From: Saprospiraceae bacterium
Lineage (GTDB): Bacteria > Bacteroidota > Bacteroidia > Chitinophagales > Saprospiraceae
Reading direction: 5' to 3'
Length of the DNA: 5,353 bases
NCBI GenBank assembly: GCA_027009605.1
Contig: JALVCY010000072.1
Location: forward strand, 1 to 5,353
The notes under the pieces were generated by a model. The model saw nothing but the letters and a program-made list of their open reading frames with translations, was not told where the DNA came from and ran no database searches. A program made the position numbers and the translations under genes. Every line of letters begins with the position of its first letter. The stretch's first letter is position 1. Positions 1-5,353 of the stretch are shown here, one piece after another.

Positions 1-46
1 TGAGATGTCTGCCGGTTGAAAAGTTCAAGAAAAAAAAGATTGAGTT

Positions 47-77
47 TTTGAAAAATACGGTATTTTTTTTATATTTG
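47..77 (+). promoter_or_regulatory. Bacteroidota-type promoter (-33 TTTG, -7 TATATTTG)
   Basis: TTTG at 47-50 is followed after 19 nt by TATATTTG at 70-77. This matches the Bacteroidota housekeeping sigma consensus TTTG-N19-21-TAnnTTTG at every fixed base. Transcription would begin near 84. The next gene on this strand starts at 426, so the element at 115-275 would lie in a long 5' leader; without that element and its duplication the leader would be about 170 nt. The surrounding T-rich tract raises the chance of a random match. Driving gene 1 is inference. Confidence 0.5.
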
Positions 78-106
78 CGCTAGTTTCTTGCATTGCGTAC
101 TTTTAA

Positions 107-114
107 GAATAATA
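107..114. repeat. 8-bp target-site duplication, left copy (element 1)
   Basis: The sequence GAATAATA directly precedes the first base of the left inverted repeat. It recurs without mismatch at 276-283, directly after the right inverted repeat. An 8-bp duplication is the size known for IS66-family transposition. Confidence 0.88.
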
Positions 115-275
115 GTAACTGTTTAGGTACCCACTATTTTGGTTAAGAAATGCCCTTTTTGCGCCTGTTTTTGCTAAAATTTTTTCACGTAGGGACGCAC
201 GGCCGTGCGTCCCTACGTCAACATCCACAAAAATGCCTATTTTTTGCCCTAAAATAGGAGCACCTAAACAGTTAC
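115..275. mobile_element. MITE, long form (161 bp), IS66-like ends
   Basis: This is a non-coding miniature inverted-repeat element. The left end begins GTAACTGTTTAGGT and the right end, read in reverse complement, begins with the same 14 bases. The inverted repeat continues imperfectly over about 28 bp (115-142 against 248-275). Exact 8-bp duplications flank it. The ends and about 76 bp of sequence are shared with the short element at 2946-3021: the right arm is identical and the left arm has three substitutions. Relative to that copy it carries an extra 85 bp holding a perfect palindrome. The GTAA termini plus 8-bp duplications fit the IS66 family, so mobilisation in trans by such a transposase is likely but inferred. 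No transposase fragment is present. It lies between a promoter-like pair and gene 1, so it may alter that gene's leader. Confidence 0.87.
187..218. repeat. Perfect 32-bp palindrome inside element 1
   Basis: The half-site ACGTAGGGACGCACGG is followed with no spacer by its exact reverse complement, centred between 202 and 203. It is GC-rich in an otherwise strongly AT-rich element. The GTAGGGACG...CGTCCCTAC type of palindrome resembles repeats I recall as dispersed in many bacterial genomes, but I cannot confirm that here. It would form a very stable hairpin in RNA or a cruciform in DNA. A T-run (181-185) lies upstream of it and none follows, so it does not look like a forward terminator. Read on the minus strand, those Ts become As. 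Confidence 0.85.
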
Positions 276-283
276 GAATAATA
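276..283. repeat. 8-bp target-site duplication, right copy (element 1)
   Basis: GAATAATA immediately follows the terminal GTTAC of element 1 and is identical to the left copy at 107-114. Confidence 0.88.
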
Positions 284-425
284 TTTTATCCTATTTTCCG
301 GAAGGTTCTCTTACTGAAGAGTCTTCATTCTGTCTTTCCACAAATTTGGTCTTGTCCCGACCTGTCTAGGGTCGGTGTCAAAAGAATACCCCTACGGAAC
401 GTGTACAAAATAAAACATCCATATC
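284..425 (+). other. Leader between element 1 and gene 1, no gene
   Basis: No coding region is supported here. The segment contains a 13-nt odd palindrome, TGAAGAGTCTTCA (315-327), which might be an operator but may be chance, and a short hairpin at 357-375. The last 25 nt before the ATG are A-rich and lack a GGAGG-type ribosome-binding site, which is usual in Bacteroidota. Both genes have an ATCCAT sequence shortly before the start codon (417-422 and 3030-3035), which may simply reflect shared base preference. Confidence 0.45.
357..375 (+). promoter_or_regulatory. Small hairpin in the leader of gene 1
   Basis: CCGACC (357-362) pairs perfectly with GGTCGG (370-375) around a 7-nt loop, TGTCTAG. 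The stem is entirely within a locally GC-richer patch about 50 nt upstream of the start codon. No U-tract follows, so it is not an intrinsic terminator. A role in leader folding is possible; it matches no riboswitch class that I recognise. Confidence 0.35.
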
Positions 426-2945
426 ATGAACAACACTCGATTATTCAACCTTATTTTGATTTTTACGGCTCTGCTGTTCACTCATTCCGCAGCCCAAGGG
501 CAATTGACCCTGCTTCGTCCGACTTATGGGGGCTGGATAAATGACTATTTCGGCTCCGGGGTAGCGATTGACGGAGACAATGCAGCGGTTGCCGCTTTTC
601 CTAATCAGCAAAACATCAACCTGCATTCAGATTATAATTACATCACTTTCTATCATTTGGAGAATGGACAATGGTCTCAAACCAGCACCCTAAAATATGA
701 CTATCATGTAAAGAATCATGCGATTGATTTTTCTCCTGACGGAAAATTTTGGACAGGAGTTAATCTCTCAGCAGGGGTCGGCTCTTCCGACAATATCCAT
801 AATCCGACTTCATTTGTCCCTTTTTATTTATTACCTGATGGCACAACAGTGAACTATAAGCAATTGGCCACGACGCTTTCTACTTCTTCGACGCACATTG
901 CCTTTAATGCGAGTCCGGCATATTCTTCTAAATTCAACCAAACGGTCTATCTTCTCAATAGAGATGACGGTAGCCTTACGAAGAAAATCCAATTAGATGA
1001 CACCGAAGAAGACCAAGGCTTTGGGGTCAAACTCCTCTTAACCGATGATTTTCTATTTGTCACCGGCATCAATAGCAAGAATGGAGGCGTAAAAACAGGA
1101 GCCGTATTCATCTATGCCAAACAAAAAAACTGGGCACTGGATACCATTCTGTATTCTACGGATTTGTTGGCTTCATTCTTTGGAAATTCCCTAGCTGCCA
1201 CGGGCAACTATTTAGTTGTTGGGGCTCCGGCGGGGCATTTCGTCAAGGGAAAGGCTTTCCTTTTCAAACATGAAAACGGACACTGGACACAAAAATACGC
1301 TACGACTTGTCCAATCAATAGCTCCATCGGTGATCAATTCGGATTCTCGATGACCAACAAGGAAGAAAAAGTATTTATCGGAGCTCCATTTAATTCCAAA
1401 TATGGCAAAAAAGCCGGCTTAGTCTTAGAGTTTAAGATTCAGGGAGACTCTCTCGCTTGGGAAGGCGAAATCCACCCTGCTAATCCCCTTATCAAGACGG
1501 GTTTTGGATACCAATTAGACATCGACGAAAAGCTCATCGTAAGTGCGATCTATGATAACAAAATGGGGCAGGCATATATCTTTCATTTTGACCAAGACCA
1601 TTGGACTGAAGAAAACATCCTACCCACCGGCCAAATTTTTGCTAATAATCCCGGGAATCGACTACAATCCAATGACTCCATTTTGGTGACCGATTTTAGA
1701 TGGTCTGATGCTTTAGCGGCCTATCACCTCGATGATAACCAACAATGGACTCAAGATGTCGCCATTTATGAACGCAATCTGGAGGATAATAAGGATTTTG
1801 GAGAGTTATATGCTCTTTATGGCAATGAAATCGCCACCATTGCCGATGACCATTGCAAAGTCTATCAACGCAACAGCGCCACCAAAGAATGGGAACGAAC
1901 CGCAAATATAGCGTTGGAAGACCACTACACGAAATATGTAGCGATGGGCAAAAACAGAATTCTCATCGGCTACGACGATCGAATTCTTGATTTTGAACGA
2001 ACCAACGGCGTTTGGACTAAAACGACAACTATTCAGTATCCCGTAATTCCCAATGCTACTCAAGACTACAAATTTAAGGAATTTTGGCTGGATGGAGACT
2101 GGCTCTATCTCCAAAATACGGCCGCCCAAACAGGCATCAACAGTGTAAAAAGTGGAGCCATCGAAATCCTCAAGACGGAAGGTGGCGTGTGGGGATACGC
2201 CGGCAAGATTGAACCCGAAGATGGGCATACGAACGACTACTTTGGAGCTTCCATCGCCCAAACGGGGCAACAATTGGCCATCGCCAGCACGGGTCACTTC
2301 CCAAGTGGTGCCGTTTATATTTTCCGCAAGGAAAACGGAAGCTGGAAACAAAAATCTAAATTGGTTGACCCTAATTTAAATTATGGGGATGGCTTCGGAG
2401 CTAGTCTCGTTTTTAGAGATTCGCTGACACTAGCCGTCGGCGTCCCCTATGCCCCCAACCAACAAAGCAAAGGCGTGGTTGAAGTCTTTCGACTCAATGC
2501 CAATCAAGTTTGGCAAAAAATGCAAGATATCAAACCCAACAACCCGTTTTATGAGTCAGAACCCTATACTTATTTTGGTCGCTCTTTGGCCGGCAACCAA
2601 AATCACTTGATGATTGGTGCGCCTTATCTTTCGTTTCAAGACCAACAATCGGAAGGAGCCATTTTTCTGTACGACTATGCCCAACTTCCGGTTAAAACCA
2701 ATACCATTTTTGAGTCAAATCTCCCGGTTGTATTTCCCAATCCGACTTCGGGGAAAATATTTTTTAAAGAGATTCCCTTGGACTCTAAATGGCAGTTAAT
2801 CAATTCATTAGGTCAAATCACTGCGAGCGGAATCATCCATGGAGAAACCCTTGACTTATCACCACATCCGGACGGTCTTTACTACTTCATCGTGCAGACT
2901 CCTTCCGGAAAAAACTTGCGCAAAAAAATAATTCTTACTAAATAA
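426..2945 (+). CDS. Secreted FG-GAP-type beta-propeller protein with T9SS sorting domain
   Basis: This 839-residue protein starts with a signal peptide (hydrophobic core about 6-19, cleavage probably near AAQG at 22-25), which supports the ATG at 426. Residues 41-753 divide into 14 blade-like units averaging about 51 residues. The best-preserved units run FG-x-S-hA, then hhhGAP, then GAhaIF, then a turn ending in G-x-W, like the Pfam FG-GAP_2 family. The conserved Trp recurs at 236, 287, 345, 393, 441, 489, 530, 589, 640 and 696. Units 2 and 3 lack it. No DxDxDG calcium loop is seen, unlike integrin-type repeats. Residues ~768-839 form a type A sorting domain (FPNPTSGK at 770-777, LxxLxxGLYY-like strand at 810-820, KKIILTK at the end). 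It should cross the outer membrane by T9SS and be released or surface-anchored. Ligand unknown. It was probably co-transcribed with the next gene. Confidence 0.93.
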   Translation: MNNTRLFNLILIFTALLFTHSAAQGQLTLLRPTYGGWINDYFGSGVAIDGDNAAVAAFPNQQNINLHSDYNYITFYHLENGQWSQTSTLKYDYHVKNHAIDFSPDGKFWTGVNLSAGVGSSDNIHNPTSFVPFYLLPDGTTVNYKQLATTLSTSSTHIAFNASPAYSSKFNQTVYLLNRDDGSLTKKIQLDDTEEDQGFGVKLLLTDDFLFVTGINSKNGGVKTGAVFIYAKQKNWALDTILYSTDLLASFFGNSLAATGNYLVVGAPAGHFVKGKAFLFKHENGHWTQKYATTCPINSSIGDQFGFSMTNKEEKVFIGAPFNSKYGKKAGLVLEFKIQGDSLAWEGEIHPANPLIKTGFGYQLDIDEKLIVSAIYDNKMGQAYIFHFDQDHWTEENILPTGQIFANNPGNRLQSNDSILVTDFRWSDALAAYHLDDNQQWTQDVAIYERNLEDNKDFGELYALYGNEIATIADDHCKVYQRNSATKEWERTANIALEDHYTKYVAMGKNRILIGYDDRILDFERTNGVWTKTTTIQYPVIPNATQDYKFKEFWLDGDWLYLQNTAAQTGINSVKSGAIEILKTEGGVWGYAGKIEPEDGHTNDYFGASIAQTGQQLAIASTGHFPSGAVYIFRKENGSWKQKSKLVDPNLNYGDGFGASLVFRDSLTLAVGVPYAPNQQSKGVVEVFRLNANQVWQKMQDIKPNNPFYESEPYTYFGRSLAGNQNHLMIGAPYLSFQDQQSEGAIFLYDYAQLPVKTNTIFESNLPVVFPNPTSGKIFFKEIPLDSKWQLINSLGQITASGIIHGETLDLSPHPDGLYYFIVQTPSGKNLRKKIILTK
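2938..2945. repeat. 8-bp target-site duplication, left copy (element 2), contains the stop of gene 1
   Basis: CTAAATAA directly precedes element 2 and is repeated exactly at 3022-3029. Its last three bases are the TAA stop codon of gene 1, so the insertion falls immediately after the stop and leaves the protein unchanged. Confidence 0.9.
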
Positions 2946-3021
2946 GTAACTGTTTATGTAGCCACTATTTTGGTTAAAAAATGCCCTTTTTGCCCTAAAA
3001 TAGGAGCACCTAAACAGTTAC
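2946..3021. mobile_element. MITE, short form (76 bp), IS66-like ends
   Basis: This is a 76-bp element with imperfect inverted repeats of about 28 bp (2946-2973 against 2994-3021) that begin GTAACTGTTTA at both ends. Perfect 8-bp duplications flank it. It aligns with both arms of the 161-bp element at 115-275 but lacks that copy's central 85 bp. The junction falls in a TTTTTGC heptamer present on both sides of the missing segment, so this copy is most simply a deletion derivative. The alternative, that the short form is ancestral, cannot be excluded. It occupies most of the 96-nt gap between the two genes. In a joint transcript it would fold into an imperfect hairpin that could affect stability or read-through; that role is inference. 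Confidence 0.88.
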
Positions 3022-3029
3022 CTAAATAA
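3022..3029. repeat. 8-bp target-site duplication, right copy (element 2)
   Basis: CTAAATAA follows the terminal GTTAC of element 2 and is identical to 2938-2945. It lies 12 nt before the ATG of gene 2, in an A-rich stretch that serves in place of a strong Shine-Dalgarno site. Confidence 0.9.
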
Positions 3030-3041
3030 ATCCATCCTACC

Positions 3042-5210
3042 ATGAAAAATTTATTCCTTGCCTTTTTGCTCTTATTCTCATTGTCTCATAGCCGAGCACA
3101 AACCTACTCAAACTGGCAACAGATTAATTCGCCCCATTACGGAATCAAAAATATAGCCGTCGGTTGTGACCAAACGATACTGACATCCAACGACTTTTAC
3201 CTTTGGGAAAGTCATAACCTAGGACATTCTTGGAATCTGGCTGAGTATCCTTCCAGTCTCGGAATTGCCCCACAAAATTATGGTAGCCAATCTGTTGTTA
3301 TGAACCGTCATGGTGCAGTTGTACTACGAAGAGAAGGCAATCCCGGTTGGGTTTATGTTTTTAATTGGAAATGTAATTCGGACGACCTAAACTTATATGG
3401 ACAATACAGTTTTCAAACGAACATGTATGACAAAAGGATGGATGTATCTGTCATCAAAGACAAGGATGAGTTTGAGATGGCCTACTTCTCGAATTACGCC
3501 AATCCGCCCATCACCTTTTTTCACAAGCATTCAACCACGGGTGAAACGTGGGAAGATGCCAGCCAAGACTTTGAATTTTCCCCGGACACTTTTCCCACCT
3601 ATCTCACCACTGAGTATGCACTCTATGCGCTACAAAACGGAGTTAAAATATATCTTTCAACAATACCTGATTACTTACTGGGAACCAAGCACTTAACGGC
3701 ATCCTATTTGAGCGATTCTTTATGGGTACTCGGCTTTGTGAATGGACAAATGATTACTTCGACCAACCAAGGTCAATCTTGGGACACCTGCGCCTATTTG
3801 ACCCCACTATACAAGATTCCAAATCTTTGGAAGGACGATTATGGAATTTATATGGGTGAGTACCAAACTTACATGGGTGAATACCGAATACTCTCTCCTA
3901 CCGTCTATCGAATTCCAATCTTCAACGATTATGCGCTTCATTTTCGTCACAAAGGCATGGACTTCAGGACTCAATCGAATTCGATTTATGTTTATGATTC
4001 ACTGGCGCATGAATGGAACCAAAAGTATCATTTTCCGGGAGGCAAACTCTTTAAAACAGATCAACAATTATTCTACTACGGCACCATTAACGACAACCAC
4101 TTTCTATTCAAATCTATAGACGCAGCCAGCCACTGGCAAATCCTGAACCTACCCATTCATCCCACTACTTTTGTGGCTACAGAAAGTCAATGGTTTGCCT
4201 TTGACCGTGACCAACAGAAAATTGAATTTTCCGGCGACTTGGGTCAATCTTGGACAGATGTTTCTGTGGACTCTATGATAGACTCCATCTACACCTACAA
4301 GAATCAAGTATTTTTAATTGGTAGTCAAAACTACTATTCTTGGGATAAACAACAATCTTCTTGGACAGAACATCAATTTGGTTACGATGCCTATCCTATG
4401 ACCCATTTCAAACTCGATGAATTTTTGCTTTTCAGAAGAGAATCCAGCGGAGACAGCCTAACCCAATTTTATATAACAGATTTGGCCACCAACCAATATA
4501 GAGAAGTCTTGATTCCGGATGAGTTCACATTCAAAAAACACTGGGACTCCGACTTGGAACATGGGGCAACCGACTACCTACTGGATAAAGGAGGCCTTTA
4601 TATTTGCGACGCCAATCAACATCTAGGCGTCCGATATGCCTCATGCGAAGCTTCCGACGACACCTTATACATCGAAGCCCGGTTTTGTCCCCAACAAGGT
4701 ATTGTTTTGGGGGATACAACCTTATTTGAAGCCAGTACAGACACCATCCAATATCTTGACCATTTTCACACACCGGCGGTGGCCATTTTAGACATCAGCC
4801 CCTACGACTCAGCCCCAATTGTCGAAAAAGATACGATGGTCAATTATGGTGATTTGGTATTTGGTCAAAAGATTTTCCAAGATACCGTGCTCCTGCAATA
4901 CATCAATAATCAAGATGGATGCGACGACATTATTCAGTGGAATATCTCCATTTTGGTGCCTACGTTTACGCCCATATCCCACAATCTTGCGGTCTATCCA
5001 AACCCCGGCACCGGACAAATATTTATAAGATCTGACCAAGATTTTATGAATGTCCGCTTGGAAGTAGTCGATATTATGGGTCAAGTCGTATATACTAAAA
5101 AGGTTAATTCGGACACCGGCTTAGACTTGTCTTTTTTGCCTAAAGGCTACTATCAGTTGGTTTTTTCTCAGAGAAATAGGAGGTCTTATTTGTCTTGGGT
5201 GAAGATTTAG
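3042..5210 (+). CDS. Secreted BNR/Asp-box-like protein with T9SS sorting domain
   Basis: This 722-residue protein starts with a clear signal peptide (MKNLFLAFLLLFSL, cleavage probably near residue 20), which fixes the start. Asp-box-like motifs (S-x-D/N-x-G-x-x-W) occur at 57-64, 240-247 and 397-404, with weaker ones near 164-170 and 358-365. They suggest a BNR/sialidase-fold beta-propeller over roughly residues 25-530. Asp boxes are structural and do not show sialidase activity; I see no catalytic set. Residues ~535-640 look like a degenerate form of the repeat, ending in NGCDSI, found in large Bacteroidota adhesins (here QDGCDDIIQW at 624-633). Residues ~649-722 are a type A T9SS sorting domain (YPNPGTGQ at 652-659, LDLSFLPKGYYQL at 694-706). 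Export to the surface or medium is expected. Its function and ligand are not recognisable. Confidence 0.92.
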   Translation: MKNLFLAFLLLFSLSHSRAQTYSNWQQINSPHYGIKNIAVGCDQTILTSNDFYLWESHNLGHSWNLAEYPSSLGIAPQNYGSQSVVMNRHGAVVLRREGNPGWVYVFNWKCNSDDLNLYGQYSFQTNMYDKRMDVSVIKDKDEFEMAYFSNYANPPITFFHKHSTTGETWEDASQDFEFSPDTFPTYLTTEYALYALQNGVKIYLSTIPDYLLGTKHLTASYLSDSLWVLGFVNGQMITSTNQGQSWDTCAYLTPLYKIPNLWKDDYGIYMGEYQTYMGEYRILSPTVYRIPIFNDYALHFRHKGMDFRTQSNSIYVYDSLAHEWNQKYHFPGGKLFKTDQQLFYYGTINDNHFLFKSIDAASHWQILNLPIHPTTFVATESQWFAFDRDQQKIEFSGDLGQSWTDVSVDSMIDSIYTYKNQVFLIGSQNYYSWDKQQSSWTEHQFGYDAYPMTHFKLDEFLLFRRESSGDSLTQFYITDLATNQYREVLIPDEFTFKKHWDSDLEHGATDYLLDKGGLYICDANQHLGVRYASCEASDDTLYIEARFCPQQGIVLGDTTLFEASTDTIQYLDHFHTPAVAILDISPYDSAPIVEKDTMVNYGDLVFGQKIFQDTVLLQYINNQDGCDDIIQWNISILVPTFTPISHNLAVYPNPGTGQIFIRSDQDFMNVRLEVVDIMGQVVYTKKVNSDTGLDLSFLPKGYYQLVFSQRNRRSYLSWVKI
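3852..3893 (+). repeat. 21-bp in-frame tandem duplication in gene 2
   Basis: Two adjacent 21-bp units start with ATGGGTGA at 3852 and 3873. They encode MGEYQTY then MGEYRIL (residues 271-284). The first 12 bases differ at one position and the later bases have diverged, so the duplication is not recent. It adds seven residues without disturbing the frame. Confidence 0.6.
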
Positions 5211-5229
5211 TTGTTTTTGGGGAGGTGAG

Positions 5230-5353
5230 AGTTGAGGAAGTTGATTCGCTGCGCTAGTTGATTCGCTCGTCCTTTGGACTTCGCTAGTTGAAGAAGTTGA
5301 GACGGTCGCCTTTGGCTCCCTAGGTTGAGAACTCGTCCTTCGGACTTCGTGGT
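5230..5353. repeat. Intergenic patch of GTTGA repeats and mini-hairpins, cut by the window end
   Basis: GTTGA occurs six times (5231, 5240, 5257, 5287, 5296, 5324). A 12-bp direct repeat, AGTTGATTCGCT, lies at 5239-5250 and 5256-5267. Between the GTTGA units are small hairpins with 3-nt loops: GTCC-TTT-GGAC (5269-5279), GCC-TTT-GGC (5308-5316) and GTCC-TTC-GGAC (5335-5345). CGCTAGTTGA closes units at 5252-5261 and 5282-5291, with a variant at 5318-5328. The base composition is more GC-rich than the leader, and no open frame is credible. The patch resembles a REP-like or degenerate tandem array. It begins about 20 nt after the stop of gene 2 and no separate intrinsic terminator is visible. Confidence 0.6.

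Noticed and set aside
233..544. 103-codon plus-strand open frame upstream of and overlapping gene 1
   Set aside because: It starts inside the core of the mobile element, crosses the right inverted repeat and leader, and overlaps the signal peptide region of gene 1 in another frame. It has no recognisable domain.
1806..2351. 181-codon minus-strand open frame
   Set aside because: It is antisense within the repeat region of gene 1, whose protein has clear family features in this stretch. The antisense product shows no domain or signal, so it is a shadow frame.
2946..3021. Intrinsic terminator between the two genes
   Set aside because: The inverted repeats could fold, but the arms are AT-rich and widely spaced and no U-run follows the right arm. 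The exact target duplications explain the structure better as an inserted element.
4809..5084. 91-codon minus-strand open frame over the end of gene 2
   Set aside because: It is antisense to the sorting-domain coding region and resembles no known protein.
3042..5210. Sialidase or other glycoside hydrolase assignment for gene 2
   Set aside because: Only Asp-box-like motifs are visible. These are structural and common in non-enzymatic propellers; no catalytic Arg, Tyr and Asp set can be recognised by eye.
426..5210. A new defence or conflict system formed by the two genes
   Set aside because: Both products carry signal peptides and T9SS sorting domains and so act outside the cytoplasm. No nuclease, NTPase, methylase or toxin motifs are visible.
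5230..5353. CRISPR array
   Set aside because: The repeats are short, unequal in spacing and variable, with no unique spacers of constant length and no cas genes.

Overview
The window looks like accessory chromosome from a member of the Bacteroidota, probably a Saprospiria-type bacterium (Lewinella or Haliscomenobacter relatives; this finer placement is inference). Both genes encode secreted proteins that end in a type IX secretion system (T9SS) C-terminal sorting domain, a hallmark of this phylum. The only good promoter match has the Bacteroidota form TTTG-N19-TAnnTTTG, and neither start codon has a strong Shine-Dalgarno sequence.

Layout. Positions 1-425 hold no credible gene. They contain a promoter-like pair (47-77), a 161-bp non-coding miniature transposable element (115-275) with exact 8-bp target duplications and a perfect 32-bp palindrome in its core, and an AT-rich leader with a small hairpin. 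Gene 1 (426-2945, 839 aa) is an FG-GAP-type beta-propeller protein; I can divide it by eye into 14 blade-like units followed by a sorting domain. A 76-bp short form of the same miniature element (2946-3021) sits between the genes, again with an exact 8-bp duplication. Gene 2 (3042-5210, 722 aa) is a secreted protein with Asp-box/BNR-like motifs, a degenerate adhesin-like domain and a sorting domain. The last ~125 bases (5230-5353) are a dense patch of GTTGA-containing repeats and mini-hairpins, cut by the window end.

How it fits together. Removing the second element and one copy of its target duplication leaves only 12 nt between the stop of gene 1 and the start of gene 2. The genes were therefore probably a tight two-gene operon for cell-surface or secreted proteins, later split by the element. 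It landed exactly at the 3' edge of the stop codon, so neither protein was changed. The GTAA ends and 8-bp duplications point to mobilisation by an IS66-family transposase encoded elsewhere. I see no defence system, CRISPR array, RNA gene or enzyme cassette. The most informative content is the pair of related miniature elements and the regular propeller architecture of gene 1.
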